Shown: positions 17,279 through 29,064, numbered from the stretch's first letter. The stretch is 64,000 nt of DNA from Arthrobacter sp. YD4 (GCF_030410515.1 NZ_JAUHHD010000001.1:310001-374000); one strand, 5' to 3'. Notes: generated from the letters alone by a model not told the origin. Made by a program: numbers and translations.

Positions 17279-17312
17279 CTAGCCGGTTCCCCTGACGGGG
17301 AGGCAGCAGGTG

Positions 17313-17621
17313 CTACTTGGCCTTTTCGAGGATCTCGACCAGGCGCCACCGCTTGGTAGCGGAGAGCGGGCGAGTCTCGGCGAGGAGAACCAGGTCGCCG
17401 ATGCCGGCGCTGTTCTCTTCGTCGTGAGCCTTGATCTTGGTGTTGCGCCGCATGACCTTGCCGTAGAGCGCGTGCTTCACGCGGTCTTCGACCTGGACAA
17501 CGATGGTCTTTTCCATCTTGTCCGAGACGACGTAGCCGCGCTTCGTCTTGCGGTAACCGCGCTCGTCAGCCTTGGCAGCGTCGGAAACAGTTTCCGTCAC
17601 GTTCTCGTCCTTTTCACTCAC
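17313..17621 (-). CDS. rpsQ: 30S ribosomal protein S17
   Basis: Primary 16S rRNA-binding protein. The 102 residues contain the OB-fold core [22 protein letters not shown] and the [16 protein letters not shown] signature. An N-terminal extension of about 20 residues exceeds the usual 80-90 length. It overlaps rpmC by 4 bp and is the last S10-operon gene. Confidence 0.97.
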   Translation of the reverse strand: MSEKDENVTETVSDAAKADERGYRKTKRGYVVSDKMEKTIVVQVEDRVKHALYGKVMRRNTKIKAHDEENSAGIGDLVLLAETRPLSATKRWRLVEILEKAK

Positions 17622-17947
17622 TTGGCGTCCTCCTCGGTCTCAACCTCGTCGGCCTTGTCAGCCTTCTTGGTTGCAGCCTTCTTGGACTTCTTTTCTTCCT
17701 TGGCTTCCACAACCGGTGCGGCAACCTCGGCACGAATGCCCAGCTCGCGTTCGCGGAGAACGGTGTAGATGCGTGCGATGTCCTTCTTTACCGCGCGCAG
17801 ACGACCGTGGTTCTCCAGCTGTCCGGTGGCGGACTGGAAACGCAGGTTGAACAGCTCTTCCTTCGCCTTGCGGAGTTCCTCAACGAGACGCTCGTTGTCG
17901 AAACCGTCCAGCTGCTTGGGTGCGAGTTCCTTCGACCCTACTGCCAT
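17618..17947 (-). CDS. rpmC: 50S ribosomal protein L29
   Basis: Small coiled-coil protein at the tunnel exit, where it helps dock trigger factor and SRP. The first 70 residues are canonical ([35 protein letters not shown]). The remaining 40 form a Lys/Ala/Glu low-complexity tail, so 109 residues instead of about 65-75. It lies between rplP and rpsQ. Confidence 0.97.
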   Translation of the reverse strand: MAVGSKELAPKQLDGFDNERLVEELRKAKEELFNLRFQSATGQLENHGRLRAVKKDIARIYTVLRERELGIRAEVAAPVVEAKEEKKSKKAATKKADKADEVETEEDAK

Positions 17948-17949
17948 TT

Positions 17950-18366
17950 CTATTCACCACCTTCGCGACGCACAATGCGTGCCTTCAACGGCAGCTTGTG
18001 GATTGCCAGGCGCAGGGCCTCGCGAGCTACCTCTTCATTGACACCGGAGAGTTCGAAGAGAACCCGGCCCGGCTTGACGTTGGAGACCCACCATTCCGGC
18101 GAACCCTTACCGGAACCCATGCGGGTTTCGGCCGGCTTCTTGGTCAGCGGACGGTCCGGGTAGATGTTGATCCAGACCTTGCCGCCACGCTTGATGTGGC
18201 GGGTCATCGCGATACGGGCGGATTCGATCTGACGGTTCGTGACGTATGCCGGGCTCAGAGCCTGGATACCCCACTCACCGAACGAAACCTCGGTGCCACC
18301 CGTGGCAGCGCCGGAACGACCCGGGTGGTGCTGCTTACGGTGCTTGACTCGACGTGGGATAAGCAT
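17950..18366 (-). CDS. rplP: 50S ribosomal protein L16
   Basis: Large-subunit protein near the A-site tRNA and peptidyl transferase centre. The 138 residues start [19 protein letters not shown] and include the [12 protein letters not shown] signature. Length is normal. It directly abuts the rpsC stop, indicating coupled translation. Confidence 0.98.
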   Translation of the reverse strand: MLIPRRVKHRKQHHPGRSGAATGGTEVSFGEWGIQALSPAYVTNRQIESARIAMTRHIKRGGKVWINIYPDRPLTKKPAETRMGSGKGSPEWWVSNVKPGRVLFELSGVNEEVAREALRLAIHKLPLKARIVRREGGE

Positions 18367-19194
18367 TTAAGCCTGTCCTCCTTCTGCAGCGGCCGGAGCC
18401 GCCTCTGCCGGAGCCTCGGCAGCAGGAGCTGCGTCGGCGGCCGGACGGTCGTTACGACGACGGCGGTCACCACGGTCGGCGCCACCGGGACGGCCCGGAC
18501 GGTCGCCGGCGCGGCCGCGGGACGGGGCAGCAGCAGCCTGCTGGGCCAGTTCCTTGGCGGTGACGTCACCCTTGTAGATCCAGACCTTCACGCCGATGCG
18601 GCCGAAGGTGGTCTTGGCCTCGTAGAAGCCGTAGTCGATGTTCGCGCGGAGGGTGTGCAGGGGCACACGGCCTTCGCGGTAGAACTCCGAGCGGGACATT
18701 TCAGCGCCACCCAGTCGACCCGAGCAGGCGATACGGATGCCCTTGGCACCGGCACGCTGCGCGGACTGCATGGCCTTCTTCATCGCGCGGCGGAAGGCCA
18801 CGCGGGAAGTCAGCTGCTCAGCAACGCCCTGGGCAACAAGCTGGGCTTCCATCTCGGGGTTCTTGACCTCGAGGATGTTCAGCTGGACCTGCTTGCCGGT
18901 CAGCTTTTCGAGCTCGCCGCGGATGCGGTCTGCTTCGGCGCCGCGGCGGCCGATCACGATGCCCGGACGAGCCGTGTGGATATCCACGCGGACACGGTCG
19001 CGGGTGCGCTCGATCTCAACCTTGGCGATACCGGCGCGCTCCATGCCCGTGGACATGAGCTGACGGATACGGATGTCTTCGCGGACGAAGTCCTTGTACC
19101 GCTGGCCGGACTTGGTGCTGTCGGCGAACCAGTGCGATACGTGATCGGTGGTGATGCCGAGTCGGAACCCGTGCGGGTTTACTTTCTGTCCCAC
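18367..19194 (-). CDS. rpsC: 30S ribosomal protein S3
   Basis: Forms part of the mRNA entry pore with helicase activity. The 275 residues have a KH domain with the [10 protein letters not shown] loop, then the S3 C-terminal domain ([30 protein letters not shown]). The last ~50 residues are an Arg/Asp/Gly then Ala/Glu-rich tail not present in E. coli S3. It starts one base after rplV ends. Confidence 0.98.
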   Translation of the reverse strand: MGQKVNPHGFRLGITTDHVSHWFADSTKSGQRYKDFVREDIRIRQLMSTGMERAGIAKVEIERTRDRVRVDIHTARPGIVIGRRGAEADRIRGELEKLTGKQVQLNILEVKNPEMEAQLVAQGVAEQLTSRVAFRRAMKKAMQSAQRAGAKGIRIACSGRLGGAEMSRSEFYREGRVPLHTLRANIDYGFYEAKTTFGRIGVKVWIYKGDVTAKELAQQAAAAPSRGRAGDRPGRPGGADRGDRRRRNDRPAADAAPAAEAPAEAAPAAAEGGQA

Positions 19195-19560
19195 TTAGCG
19201 AGCCTCCTCTTTCTCCGGGGTAGCGACTACCACGGTGATGTGGCTCGTGCGCTTCTTGATCTGAAATGCACGACCCTGGGCGCGCGGCTGGAACCGCTTC
19301 ATGGTCGGGCCTTCATCAACAAACGCTTCGCTGATGATGAGGTCACCTTCGTCAAACGCCACGCCGTCGCGGTCCGCGAGGACCCGGGCGTTGGAGATTG
19401 CCGACTGAACTACCTTGAATACCGGCTCAGAAGCTGCCTGCGGGGCAAACTTCAGAATTGCCAGAGCCTCGTTCGCTTGCTTCCCACGAACAAGGTTGAC
19501 GACGCGCCGGGCCTTCATAGGCGTTACGCGGATGTGACGCGCAATTGCCTTGGCTTCCAT
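19195..19560 (-). CDS. rplV: 50S ribosomal protein L22
   Basis: Its extended beta hairpin lines the nascent-peptide tunnel at the macrolide-binding constriction. The 121 residues include [20 protein letters not shown] and the hairpin region [20 protein letters not shown]. No alteration typical of macrolide resistance is apparent. It lies 38 bp after rpsS. Confidence 0.98.
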   Translation of the reverse strand: MEAKAIARHIRVTPMKARRVVNLVRGKQANEALAILKFAPQAASEPVFKVVQSAISNARVLADRDGVAFDEGDLIISEAFVDEGPTMKRFQPRAQGRAFQIKKRTSHITVVVATPEKEEAR

Positions 19561-19598
19561 TGCTTTCCTTCTCTCGTCTTTGACGTAAGTGCAGGCGC

Positions 19599-19880
19599 CT
19601 AGCGGCGCTTGCCCTTACGGTCGTCCTTGACATGGCCGCGGAAAGTCCGCGTGGGAGCGAATTCGCCGAGCTTGTGCCCGACCATCGACTCAGTGACAAA
19701 CACCGGGATGTGCTTGCGTCCGTCGTGCACGGCGATCGTGTGGCCGAGCATGTCGGGGACGATCATCGAACGGCGGGACCAGGTCTTGATGACGTTCTTG
19801 GTGCCCTTTTCGTTTTCCCTGGCTACCTTCACAAAGAGGTGCTGGTCAACGAAAGGACCTTTTTTCAGGCTGCGTGGCAT
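19599..19880 (-). CDS. rpsS: 30S ribosomal protein S19
   Basis: Head protein that forms inter-subunit bridges and contacts A-site tRNA. The 93 residues start [15 protein letters not shown] and contain the [16 protein letters not shown] signature. Canonical in length and order, 12 bp after rplB. Confidence 0.98.
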   Translation of the reverse strand: MPRSLKKGPFVDQHLFVKVARENEKGTKNVIKTWSRRSMIVPDMLGHTIAVHDGRKHIPVFVTESMVGHKLGEFAPTRTFRGHVKDDRKGKRR

Positions 19881-19892
19881 GTGTCCAGGCTC

Positions 19893-20732
<840 letters not shown>

Positions 20733-20761
20733 AATTTATTTCCTCGTTAAAGTGGTCTCCG

Positions 20762-21067
20762 CTACGAGAGCGGACCGCCGAAGATGTCGATAGTGCCTTC
20801 TTTGAGGCTGACAATCGCACGCTTGGTGCTCTTGCGGGTGCCCCATCCGAATTTGGTCCGCTTGCGCTTACCGGCACGGTTGATGGTGTTGATCGAGTCG
20901 ACCTTGACGGAGAAGATCTTCTCCACGGCCAGCTTGATCTCGGTCTTGCTCGAGCGGGGGTCCACCAGGAAGGTGTACTTGCCCTCGTCGATCAGGCCGT
21001 AGCTCTTTTCCGAGACGACGGGCGCCAGGACGACGTCGCGCGGGTCTTTGATGGTGGCTGCGCTCAC
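20762..21067 (-). CDS. rplW: 50S ribosomal protein L23
   Basis: Tunnel-exit protein that binds trigger factor and SRP. The 101 residues contain the core [20 protein letters not shown] and the hairpin [19 protein letters not shown]. Its ATG overlaps the rplD stop by 4 bp. Confidence 0.98.
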   Translation of the reverse strand: MSAATIKDPRDVVLAPVVSEKSYGLIDEGKYTFLVDPRSSKTEIKLAVEKIFSVKVDSINTINRAGKRKRTKFGWGTRKSTKRAIVSLKEGTIDIFGGPLS

Positions 21068-21684
21068 TTGGCATCCTCCTCGGTCTTTGCAGCCTTGTCC
21101 GCAACGAATGCGTCGTAGGCGGCCTTGGTGAAGACTACGTCGTCAGAAACGAGCACGTCGTAGGTGTTCAGCTGGTCTGCGTACAGAACGTGAACGTCCT
21201 GGAGGTTGCGCACGGAAAGTGCAGCAACGTCGTTGGCGCGGTCGATGACGACGAGCAGGTTCTTGCGCTCGGAGACGCCACGCAGCGTTGCCAGTGCTTC
21301 ACGGGAGGACGGCTTGGAGCCGGCAACCAGTTCAGCGACGACGTGGACGCGGCCGTTGCGGGCGCGGTCAGAGAGAGCGCCGCGCAGTGCAGCAGCAATC
21401 ATCTTCTTGGGGGTGCGCTGGCTGTAGTCACGCGGCGTCGGGCCGTGGACGATGCCACCACCGGTCATGTGAGGAGCGCGGATGGAACCCTGACGGGCGC
21501 GGCCGGTGCCCTTCTGCTTGAACGGCTTGCGACCGGCACCGGAAACCTCGGCGCGGGTCTTGGTCTTGTGGGTACCCTGGCGAGCAGCAGCGAGCTGTGC
21601 GACGACGACCTGGTGCAGCAGCGGCACGTTGGTCTGAACGTCGAAGATCTCTGCAGGCAGGTCAACCTTGACAGTGCTAGTCAT
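21064..21684 (-). CDS. rplD: 50S ribosomal protein L4
   Basis: Tunnel-lining protein; in enterobacteria it also represses the S10 operon. The 206 residues have the extended loop [21 protein letters not shown] and the [14 protein letters not shown] region. A short Lys/Glu-rich tail (AAKTEEDAK) ends the protein. It follows rplC after 4 bp. Confidence 0.98.
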   Translation of the reverse strand: MTSTVKVDLPAEIFDVQTNVPLLHQVVVAQLAAARQGTHKTKTRAEVSGAGRKPFKQKGTGRARQGSIRAPHMTGGGIVHGPTPRDYSQRTPKKMIAAALRGALSDRARNGRVHVVAELVAGSKPSSREALATLRGVSERKNLLVVIDRANDVAALSVRNLQDVHVLYADQLNTYDVLVSDDVVFTKAAYDAFVADKAAKTEEDAK

Positions 21685-21688
21685 TGAA

Positions 21689-22339
21689 CTAGGCTCCCTT
21701 CACGGCGGTGCGTACGAGGACGACCTGGCCGCGGGCGCCGGGAACGGCACCCTTGATAAGGAGCAGCGACTTCTCGACGTCAACCGCGTGGACCGTGAGG
21801 TTCAGCGTGGTGTGACGAACGGCGCCCATGCGGCCGGCCATTTTCATGCCCTTGAAGACGCGGCTCGGGGTGGATGCGCCACCGATTGAACCGGGCTTAC
21901 GGTGGTTCTTGTGAGCACCGTGGGAAGCTCCAACGCCGTGGAAGCCGTGACGCTTCATAACACCGGCGAAGCCCTTACCCTTGGTGGTGCCGACGACGTC
22001 GATCTTCTGGCCGGCTTCGAAGAGCTCAACGGAGAGCTCCTGGCCCAGCTCGTAAGAGTCGGCATCTGCAGTGCGCAGTTCGACGACGTGGCGGCGAGGC
22101 GTGACGCCCGCCTTTTCAAAGTGACCAGCCAGCGGCTTGGTGACCTTGCGGGGGTCGATCTGGCCGTAGCCGATCTGAACGGCGACGTAGCCATCAGCCT
22201 CTGCGTTGCGCAGCTGGGTGACGACGTTCGAGTCTGCCTGGACCACAGTGACGGGGATGAGCTTGTTGTTCTCGTCCCAGACCTGGGTCATGCCGAGCTT
22301 CGTGCCCAGCAGGCCCTTTACGTTACGGGTTGCGGTCAT
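21689..22339 (-). CDS. rplC: 50S ribosomal protein L3
   Basis: Assembly-initiator protein reaching towards the peptidyl transferase centre. The 216 residues include [18 protein letters not shown] and the central extension [20 protein letters not shown] with the conserved W-finger region. Canonical second gene of the S10 operon. Confidence 0.98.
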   Translation of the reverse strand: MTATRNVKGLLGTKLGMTQVWDENNKLIPVTVVQADSNVVTQLRNAEADGYVAVQIGYGQIDPRKVTKPLAGHFEKAGVTPRRHVVELRTADADSYELGQELSVELFEAGQKIDVVGTTKGKGFAGVMKRHGFHGVGASHGAHKNHRKPGSIGGASTPSRVFKGMKMAGRMGAVRHTTLNLTVHAVDVEKSLLLIKGAVPGARGQVVLVRTAVKGA

Positions 22340-22356
22340 AGTCTCTCAGCACCTCC

Positions 22357-22665
22357 CTACAGCTTGATTTCGATGTTCACGTCGGCCGGCAGGTCGAGAC
22401 GCATGAGCGAGTCAACAGCCTTGGGCGTGGGGTCGATGATGTCGATAAGACGCTTGTGCGTGCGCATTTCGAAGTGCTCGCGGCTGTCCTTGTACTTGTG
22501 CGGAGAGCGGATAACGCAGTACACGTTCTTCTCCGTCGGCAGCGGCACGGGGCCAACTACAGTTGCGCCTGCGCGCGTGACCGTCTCAACGATCTTCCGT
22601 GCTGAAACGTCAATGACCTCGTGGTCGTATGACTTCAGCCGGATGCGGATTTTTTGTCCCGCCAT
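22357..22665 (-). CDS. rpsJ: 30S ribosomal protein S10 (NusE)
   Basis: Small-subunit head protein that also acts with NusB and NusG in antitermination. The 102 residues start [19 protein letters not shown] and include [19 protein letters not shown]. It heads the S10 operon. A divergent GH1 gene, not tuf, is its upstream neighbour. Confidence 0.98.
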
Positions 22666-23060
22666 GTCGCCTGACTCTCTTTCAGTCTGTGCTTCCCCTG
22701 ATTAGGGCTGCCCTGTTCACTTACGTGTTGTGCGGCTGCCGAAGCATTTGAGGTCGTAACCACCACCCGCCGCACAAGCTGAATCCGGATGAATCCGGGT
22801 TCCTCAACCTGCCGGCGCAACCGACCCCCGCGGTCGGGCGTGTCGCGCTGTGCGCGCGTACTCGTCCGCAATTCCTTGGAGAGTGGGTTATGTTTGGGCT
22901 CTTACCTGGACCCTGACACCCGGCATTATCCGGATCGGGACGCGAAAGAGCGCTTGAACAACTCATCTAGTATGCCGGAAATATCGGGCAGACGCCAATT
23001 GGCTGGATTTACGGCCGCCGATCCGTTGCCTTCGGCGCCTGCGCGGACGAGGATGTGGTG
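22666..23060. other. Divergent intergenic region between rpsJ and the GH1 gene
   Basis: About 395 bp without a credible gene. It should hold the S10 promoter and 5' leader (minus) and the GH1 promoter (plus). Seen directly: a CCGACC/GGTCGG hairpin at 22821-22837 and a local direct repeat of TGAATCCGG around 22780-22800. I could not fix -35/-10 pairs for either gene. Confidence 0.5.
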
Positions 23061-24494
23061 ATGACCGTGCAGGACTCCGCCGCCGTCCGCGACCTCGCCG
23101 AACGCCTCCCCGAGGGCTTCCTCCTGGGGGTGGCCTCCGCGGCCTTCCAGATCGAGGGCGCCCTGTCCGCCGGCGGCCGCGGCCCCTCCGGCTGGGATGC
23201 CTTCGCCGAGAAACCCGGGACCATCCAGGACGGCCACTCCCCCGCCGTCGCCTGCGACCACTACCACCGCATGGACGACGACGTGGACCTCATGCGGGAC
23301 CTCGGCGTCGACTCCTACCGCTTCTCGCTCTCCTGGCCGCGGATCCAGCCGGACGGAACGGGACCGGTCAATCCGGCCGGCCTGGACTTTTACGACCGGC
23401 TGATCGACCGGCTGCTGGCCGCGGGCATCGCCCCCATGGCCACCCTCTACCACTGGGACACCCCCCTGCCACTGGAGCACCGCGGCGGCTGGATGAACCG
23501 GGACACGGCCCTCCGCTTCGGCGAGTACGCCGCCGCGTCGGCCGACCGGTTCGGCGACCGCGTCTCCCACTGGGTGACCCTGAACGAACCGGCCTCTGTG
23601 ACGCTGAACGGCTATGCCCTCGGCGTGCACGCCCCCGGCCGCGACCTGCTGTTCAACGCCCTACCCTCCGTCCACCACCAGCTGCTGGCGCACGGCCTGG
23701 CGGTGCAGGCCCTCCGCGCCGCCGGCGTCCCCGGGGCGGTCGGCGTCACCAACCTGCACTCCCCCGTGCATCCGGCCAGCGGCTCGTTCCTGGACCGGCT
23801 GATGGCCACAGTCTTCGATCTCGCCCTCAACCGGATCTACGCTGACCCGATCCTGCTGGGCCGGTACCCCACACCCCCTCTGGCGGCCCGGCCCTGGTTC
23901 CGCCACCTGTCCCGGGTGTCCGACGCGGATCTCGAAACCATCCACCAGCCGCTGGATTTCTACGGACTGAACTACTACTACCCGGTGCGCGCCGCCGCCG
24001 GCCGGGGCCCGGCGGAGAGTCCCGCCGGGACCGCGGAGGCGATGGCACGGCTGCCTTTCCACCTGGCCGCTTTCCCCGAGTACCCCACCACCGGCTTCGG
24101 CTGGCCCGTGGCGCCGGAGCACCTCGGCACGCTGCTGCGCGGACTCAAGGACCGTTACGGTGCCGCGCTTCCGCCGCTCTTCATCACCGAGAGCGGCGCC
24201 AGCTTCCCGGAGCCGGACCATGTCGACGGGACACTGCCCGATCCCAGCCGCATCGCCTACCTTGAGGGCCACCTGGGCCAGGCACTGGCGGCGACCGCTC
24301 CCGGCGGCATCGCCCACGACGTCGAACTCCTCGGGTACTACGTCTGGACGCTGATGGACAACTTCGAGTGGGCCGCCGGCTATTCGCAGCGCTTCGGCCT
24401 GGTCCACGTGGACTTCGAGACCCTGGAGCGGACGCCCAAGGAGTCCTACTACTGGTACCGCGCCCTCGGCCGGGCCCGCCGCCGGGGTGTCTGA
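23061..24494 (+). CDS. Glycoside hydrolase family 1 beta-glucosidase
   Basis: Cytoplasmic retaining enzyme hydrolysing beta-glucosides such as cellobiose, or related beta-glycosides. The 477-residue TIM-barrel protein shows the N-terminal FLLGVASAAFQIEGA signature. The acid/base Glu is in TLNEP (about E176) and the nucleophile Glu in ITESG (about E377; most relatives have ITENG). No signal peptide is present. ATG at 23061 is preferred to GTG at 23055/23058 because GAGG lies 7-8 bp before it. It is alone on the plus strand, splitting str from S10. Confidence 0.93.
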   Translation: MTVQDSAAVRDLAERLPEGFLLGVASAAFQIEGALSAGGRGPSGWDAFAEKPGTIQDGHSPAVACDHYHRMDDDVDLMRDLGVDSYRFSLSWPRIQPDGTGPVNPAGLDFYDRLIDRLLAAGIAPMATLYHWDTPLPLEHRGGWMNRDTALRFGEYAAASADRFGDRVSHWVTLNEPASVTLNGYALGVHAPGRDLLFNALPSVHHQLLAHGLAVQALRAAGVPGAVGVTNLHSPVHPASGSFLDRLMATVFDLALNRIYADPILLGRYPTPPLAARPWFRHLSRVSDADLETIHQPLDFYGLNYYYPVRAAAGRGPAESPAGTAEAMARLPFHLAAFPEYPTTGFGWPVAPEHLGTLLRGLKDRYGAALPPLFITESGASFPEPDHVDGTLPDPSRIAYLEGHLGQALAATAPGGIAHDVELLGYYVWTLMDNFEWAAGYSQRFGLVHVDFETLERTPKESYYWYRALGRARRRGV

Positions 24495-24519
24495 CAGCCC
24501 TCAACCGTTCTTAAAAGCC

Positions 24520-24550
24520 AACAGCCCCGCTGCAGTGCAGCGGGGCTGTT
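24520..24550. terminator. Bidirectional terminator between GH1 gene and tuf
   Basis: A perfect 14-bp stem (AACAGCCCCGCTGC, arms 24520-24533 and 24537-24550) with a 3-nt loop, lying between converging genes. Short A/T runs flank it on both sides. Confidence 0.85.
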
Positions 24551-24602
24551 GTGATCATCGTGGCTCCGAAGGGAGCCGTGGCGATCGTGCTAGGCCATCA
24601 AA

Positions 24603-25793
24603 TTACTTGATGATCTTGGTGACACGTCCCGAACCAACGGTGCGGCCGCCTTCACGGATAGCGAAGCCGAGGCCCTCTTCCATTGCGATCGGCTGGATGA
24701 GCGCAACGGTCATCTCAGTGTTGTCGCCGGGCATAACCATTTCCGTGCCTTCCGGCAGGGTGATGACGCCGGTAACGTCCGTCGTACGGAAGTAGAACTG
24801 CGGGCGGTAGTTCGAGTAGAACGGGTTGTGGCGTCCGCCTTCGTCCTTGGAGAGGATGTAGACGTTGGCCTCGAAGTCGGTGTGCGGGGTGATGGAACCC
24901 GGCTTGACGACAACCTGGCCACGCTCGACATCGTCGCGCTTGAGGCCACGGAGCAGCAGGCCACAGTTCTCGCCGGCCCATGCTTCGTCGAGCTGCTTGT
25001 GGAACATCTCGATACCGGTAACCGTGGTCTTCTGGACCGGACGGATGCCGACGATCTCGACCTCGGAGTTGATGGCGAGGGTGCCACGCTCGGCGCGGCC
25101 CGTAACAACGGTGCCACGGCCGGTGATGGTGAAGACGTCTTCGATCGGCATCAGGAACGGCTTGTCGCGGTCACGAACCGGGTCCGGAACGGACTCGTCG
25201 ACGGCTTCCATCAGGTCCTCAACGGACTTGACCCACTCCGGGTCGCCTTCCAGAGCCTTGAGGCCGGAAACGCGGACAACCGGGGCGTTGTCGCCATCGA
25301 AGCCCTGCGAGCTCAGGAGCTCACGAACTTCCATTTCGACGAGGTCGAGGAGCTCTTCGTCGTCGACCATGTCAGCCTTGTTCAGGGCGACCAGCAGGTA
25401 GGGAACACCAACCTGGCGGGCGAGCAGAACGTGCTCGCGGGTCTGAGCCATCGGGCCGTCGGTAGCGGCAACCACGAGGATTGCGCCGTCCATCTGGGCA
25501 GCACCGGTGATCATGTTCTTGATGTAGTCAGCGTGACCGGGGGCGTCAACGTGTGCGTAGTGACGCTTCTCGGTCTGGTACTCAACGTGGGAGATGTTGA
25601 TGGTAATGCCGCGCTGACGCTCTTCGGGAGCAGAGTCAATCGAGGCGAAGTCACGCTTCTCGTTGAGAGTCGGGTACTTGTCGTACAGCACCTTGGAAAT
25701 GGCGGCCGTCAGCGTCGTCTTACCGTGGTCAACGTGACCAATGGTACCGATGTTAACGTGCGGCTTAGTCCGCTCGAACTTTGCCTTTGCCAC
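24603..25793 (-). CDS. tuf: Translation elongation factor Tu
   Basis: GTPase that delivers aminoacyl-tRNA to the ribosome. The 396 residues show G1 [10 protein letters not shown]3 DAPGHADY, G4 NKADM and the C-terminal [15 protein letters not shown] region. A single copy is seen in this window. It is the last gene of the str block, with its own candidate promoter. Confidence 0.99.
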   Translation of the reverse strand: MAKAKFERTKPHVNIGTIGHVDHGKTTLTAAISKVLYDKYPTLNEKRDFASIDSAPEERQRGITINISHVEYQTEKRHYAHVDAPGHADYIKNMITGAAQMDGAILVVAATDGPMAQTREHVLLARQVGVPYLLVALNKADMVDDEELLDLVEMEVRELLSSQGFDGDNAPVVRVSGLKALEGDPEWVKSVEDLMEAVDESVPDPVRDRDKPFLMPIEDVFTITGRGTVVTGRAERGTLAINSEVEIVGIRPVQKTTVTGIEMFHKQLDEAWAGENCGLLLRGLKRDDVERGQVVVKPGSITPHTDFEANVYILSKDEGGRHNPFYSNYRPQFYFRTTDVTGVITLPEGTEMVMPGDNTEMTVALIQPIAMEEGLGFAIREGGRTVGSGRVTKIIK

Positions 25794-25862
25794 AGGTTCC
25801 TCCTAGAACGTTTTCAAATGACTTACCCTTCGCCCGCGCTTGTCGCGGCCGAAACTCCAGTA

Positions 25863-25892
25863 AGTCTACTTGGGGGGCTTTGGATTGGTGAA
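25863..25892 (-). promoter_or_regulatory. Candidate tuf promoter
   Basis: On the minus strand TTCACC (25887-25892) and TAGACT (25863-25868) are separated by 18 bp, about 70 bp before the tuf ATG and downstream of the fusA hairpin. This would give tuf its own transcript, consistent with its high demand. Confidence 0.5.
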
Positions 25893-25934
25893 ATTGCAGA
25901 TTCAGGAACTAATACTAGTGCCTCGAGCCTGTTC

Positions 25935-25969
25935 GTGCTGGCGGCCGGACCGGGTCCGGCCGCCAGCAC
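25935..25969. terminator. Strong hairpin between fusA and tuf
   Basis: Arms 25935-25951 and 25953-25969 are a perfect 17-bp inverted repeat (GTGCTGGCGGCCGGACC) around a single central base. It is very GC-rich with no U-tract, so termination may be partial or Rho-assisted. Confidence 0.65.
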
Positions 25970-26033
25970 AAGGTGAATCTCCCCTGGAGGAAACGCACCC
26001 GAGTTTTTGTCGCAGCTGCGTGCAGTCCGGAGA

Positions 26034-28148
26034 CTACTCGCCGCGGCTCTTCTGGATGATCTCGTCGGCGACTGCCTTCGGGACCTCCGCGTAGCTGTTG
26101 AACGTCATGGAGTACACAGCGCGGCCCTGGGTCTTCGAACGCAGGTCACCGATGTAACCGAACATGCCGGACAGCGGAACGTGCGCGCGAATGACCTTGA
26201 CGCCCTGGGCATCCTCCATGGACTGCATCTGGCCACGGCGGGAGTTGAGGTCACCGATAACTTCACCCATGTATTCCTCAGGGGTGCGGACCTCGACATC
26301 CATCAGCGGTTCAAGCAGGACAGGGTTCGCCTTGCGGGCGGCTTCCTTGAAAGCCATCCGGCCGGCGATCTTGAACGCCATTTCCGAGGAGTCAACATCG
26401 TGGTAAGCGCCGTCAATCAGCGTGGCCTTGATACCGACAACCGGGTAACCGGCCAGGACGCCGTCGTTGAGCGCGTCCTGGATGCCGGCGTCAACCGAAG
26501 GAATGTATTCGCGCGGAACGCGGCCACCGGTGACCTTGTTCTCGAACTCGTACATCTCGCCCTCGGCGGTGTCCAGCGGCTCGATCGCGATCTGGATCTT
26601 TGCGAACTGGCCCGAACCACCGGTCTGCTTCTTGTGCGTGTAGTCGTGACGCTCCACAGCACGCTTGATGGTTTCGCGGTAGGCGACCTGGGGCTTGCCC
26701 ACGTTTGCCTCGACCTTGAATTCGCGGCGCATGCGGTCCACCAGGATGTCCAGGTGGAGCTCGCCCATGCCGGCGATGATGGTCTGGCCGGTGTCTTCGT
26801 TGAGGGAGACCTGGAAGGTCGGGTCCTCAGCGGAGAGCTTCTGGATGGCCGTGGAGAGCTTCTCCTGGTCACCCTTGGTGTTCGGCTCGATGGCAACCGA
26901 GATCACGGGCTCCGGGAAGCTCATGGACTCGAGGACGATCTGGTTGGACGCGTCGCACAGGGTGTCGCCCGTGGTGGTGTCCTTCAGGCCGATCGCTGCG
27001 TAGATGTGGCCAGCGGTAGCGCCGTCAACCGGCATTTCCTTGTTGGCGTGCATCTGGAACAGCTTGCCGATGCGCTCCTTCTTGCCCTTGGTGGAGTTGA
27101 CCACCTGGGCGCCGGCCTCAACGTGACCGGAGTACACGCGGATGAAGGTCAGCTGACCGAAGAAGGGGTGCGCGGCGATCTTGAACGCCAGAGCGGAGAA
27201 CGGCTCGTCAGCGGAAGGCTTACGGGTCAGTTCCTTCTCTTCGTCGCGCGGGTCGTGACCGACCATCGGCGGGACGTCAAGCGGGTTCGGCAGGTAGTCC
27301 ACGACGGCGTCGAGCATCGGCTGGACGCCGCGGTTCTTGAACGCGGAGCCACAGAAGACCGGGTAGAGCTCGGAGTTGATCGTCATCTTGCGGATGCCGG
27401 CCTTGAGCTCGTCGATCGTGATCTCTTCGCCCTCAAGGTACTTTTCCATGAGCTCTTCGGAGGACTCGGCAACGGTCTCAACGAGGGCGTTGCGGTACTC
27501 CTCGGCCTTTTCCTTGAGGTCAGCCGGGATCTCCTGGATCTCGTACTTGGCACCCATGGTCACGTCACCCTTGGCATCGCCGGGCCACACCAGGGAGCGC
27601 ATGTAGAGCAGGTCGACGACGCCGATGAAGTCGTTCTCGGCACCGATCGGCAGCTGCATGACCAGCGGCTTGGCGCCGAGGCGGCTGACGATGGTGTCGA
27701 CGGTGAAGTAGAAGTCGGCGCCCAGCTTGTCCATCTTGTTGACGAAGCAGATACGCGGAACGTTGTACTTGTCGGCCTGGCGCCAGACAGTCTCGGACTG
27801 CGGCTCCACGCCTTCCTTGCCATCGAACACGGCGACTGCACCGTCGAGGACGCGCAGGGAGCGCTCAACCTCAACCGTGAAGTCCACGTGGCCGGGGGTG
27901 TCGATGATGTTGATCTGGTTGTTTTCCCAGAAGCAGGTCACGGCGGCAGACGTGATGGTGATGCCGCGTTCCTTTTCCTGTTCCATCCAGTCGGTGGTCG
28001 ACGCGCCGTCGTGGGTCTCGCCGATCTTGTGGTTCACACCCGTGTAGAACAGGATGCGCTCGGTAGTAGTGGTCTTGCCGGCATCAATGTGGGCCATGAT
28101 GCCGATGTTGCGGACCTTGCTAAGGTCGGTAAGCACGTCCTGTGCCAC
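26034..28148 (-). CDS. fusA: Translation elongation factor G
   Basis: GTPase driving translocation and ribosome recycling. The 704-residue protein has G1 [16 protein letters not shown]3 DTPGHVDFT and G4 [10 protein letters not shown], followed by domains II-V. The frame is open nine codons upstream, but GTG at 28146-28148 ([16 protein letters not shown]) with GGGAG five bases before it is the likely start. No fusidic-acid-resistance change was assessed. Confidence 0.98.
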   Translation of the reverse strand: MAQDVLTDLSKVRNIGIMAHIDAGKTTTTERILFYTGVNHKIGETHDGASTTDWMEQEKERGITITSAAVTCFWENNQINIIDTPGHVDFTVEVERSLRVLDGAVAVFDGKEGVEPQSETVWRQADKYNVPRICFVNKMDKLGADFYFTVDTIVSRLGAKPLVMQLPIGAENDFIGVVDLLYMRSLVWPGDAKGDVTMGAKYEIQEIPADLKEKAEEYRNALVETVAESSEELMEKYLEGEEITIDELKAGIRKMTINSELYPVFCGSAFKNRGVQPMLDAVVDYLPNPLDVPPMVGHDPRDEEKELTRKPSADEPFSALAFKIAAHPFFGQLTFIRVYSGHVEAGAQVVNSTKGKKERIGKLFQMHANKEMPVDGATAGHIYAAIGLKDTTTGDTLCDASNQIVLESMSFPEPVISVAIEPNTKGDQEKLSTAIQKLSAEDPTFQVSLNEDTGQTIIAGMGELHLDILVDRMRREFKVEANVGKPQVAYRETIKRAVERHDYTHKKQTGGSGQFAKIQIAIEPLDTAEGEMYEFENKVTGGRVPREYIPSVDAGIQDALNDGVLAGYPVVGIKATLIDGAYHDVDSSEMAFKIAGRMAFKEAARKANPVLLEPLMDVEVRTPEEYMGEVIGDLNSRRGQMQSMEDAQGVKVIRAHVPLSGMFGYIGDLRSKTQGRAVYSMTFNSYAEVPKAVADEIIQKSRGE

Positions 28149-28217
28149 GGTGTCTCCCTTTCGGATGGACTGCACGTTCGCCGCCGGCCCGGTTGAGCCG
28201 GCGGCGTCCGGGAAGTA

Positions 28218-28688
28218 TTACCAGCGGTAGTGTGCGAAGGCCTTGTTGGACTCGGCCATCTTGTGGGTGTCTTCGCGACGCTTTACAGCGGCTCCGAGAC
28301 CGTTCGAGGCATCCAGGATTTCGTTCTGGAGGCGCTCGGTCATCGTCTTCTCGCGGCGGGCCTTGGAGTAACCGACCAGCCAGCGGAGGGCCAGGGCCGT
28401 GGAACGGCCCGGCTTGACCTCAACGGGAACCTGGTAGGTTGCGCCACCGACACGGCGGGAGCGAACCTCGAGGGAAGGCTTGACGTTGTCCATGGCCTTC
28501 TTGAGGGCTGCAACGGGGTCGCCGCCGGACTTGGCGCGGGCGCCTTCGAGGGCACCGTAGACGATGCGCTCTGCGGTGGACTTCTTGCCGTCAACCAGCA
28601 CCTTGTTGATCAGCTGAGTGACCAGCGGGGAGCCGTAAACGGGATCTAGTACTAGCGGCCGCTTGGGGGCCGGACCCTTGCGAGGCAT
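28218..28688 (-). CDS. rpsG: 30S ribosomal protein S7
   Basis: Initiates assembly of the 30S head. The 156 residues start [20 protein letters not shown] and include [15 protein letters not shown] and the C-terminal [21 protein letters not shown]. Canonical length; 1-bp gap after rpsL. Confidence 0.98.
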   Translation of the reverse strand: MPRKGPAPKRPLVLDPVYGSPLVTQLINKVLVDGKKSTAERIVYGALEGARAKSGGDPVAALKKAMDNVKPSLEVRSRRVGGATYQVPVEVKPGRSTALALRWLVGYSKARREKTMTERLQNEILDASNGLGAAVKRREDTHKMAESNKAFAHYRW

Positions 28689-28689
28689 A

Positions 28690-29064
28690 TTACTTCTTCT
28701 CCATCTTTGCGCCGTAGCGGCTGCGGGCCTGCTTACGGTTCTTCACGCCCTGGGTATCGAGGGCGCCACGGACGATCTTGTAGCGGACACCCGGGAGGTC
28801 CTTCACACGGCCGCCGCGGACGAGCACAATGGAGTGCTCCTGCAGGTTGTGGCCAACACCGGGGATGTAAGCGGTGACTTCAACGCCACCGTTGAGGCGC
28901 ACACGGGCAACCTTACGCAGAGCCGAGTTCGGCTTCTTCGGGGTGGTCGTGTAGACGCGGGTGCAAACACCGCGGCGCATCGGGCTGCCCTTAAGCGCGG
29001 GAGCCTTGGTCTTCGAGACCTTAGGCGTGCGGCCCTTGCGGACCAGCTGGTTAATCGTAGGCAC
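28690..29064 (-). CDS. rpsL: 30S ribosomal protein S12
   Basis: Decoding-centre protein. The 124 residues contain [18 protein letters not shown] and [17 protein letters not shown]; lysines in both loops are intact, so the sequence looks streptomycin-sensitive. The start is GTG at 29062-29064 with GGAGA upstream. It heads the str operon. Confidence 0.98.
   Translation of the reverse strand: MPTINQLVRKGRTPKVSKTKAPALKGSPMRRGVCTRVYTTTPKKPNSALRKVARVRLNGGVEVTAYIPGVGHNLQEHSIVLVRGGRVKDLPGVRYKIVRGALDTQGVKNRKQARSRYGAKMEKK

Larger units (their letters stand above)
16745..17312. other. 568-bp gap between S10 and spc operons
   Basis: No convincing coding frame. From the spc side it holds the rplN leader with a stable hairpin at 16884-16914 (stems GCAT/ATGC, CCC/GGG and GCGCC/GGCGC separated by small bulges). 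Then come an A/T-richer stretch around 16925-16990 likely to contain the spc promoter, the 32-bp-period repeat field at 17039-17217, and the rpsQ terminator at 17245-17278. I could not identify a clean -35/-10 pair. Confidence 0.6.

Noticed and set aside
26007-28196. A 729-codon plus-strand open frame opposite fusA
   Set aside because: Antisense shadow of EF-G; composition follows the reverse complement of conserved GTPase motifs.
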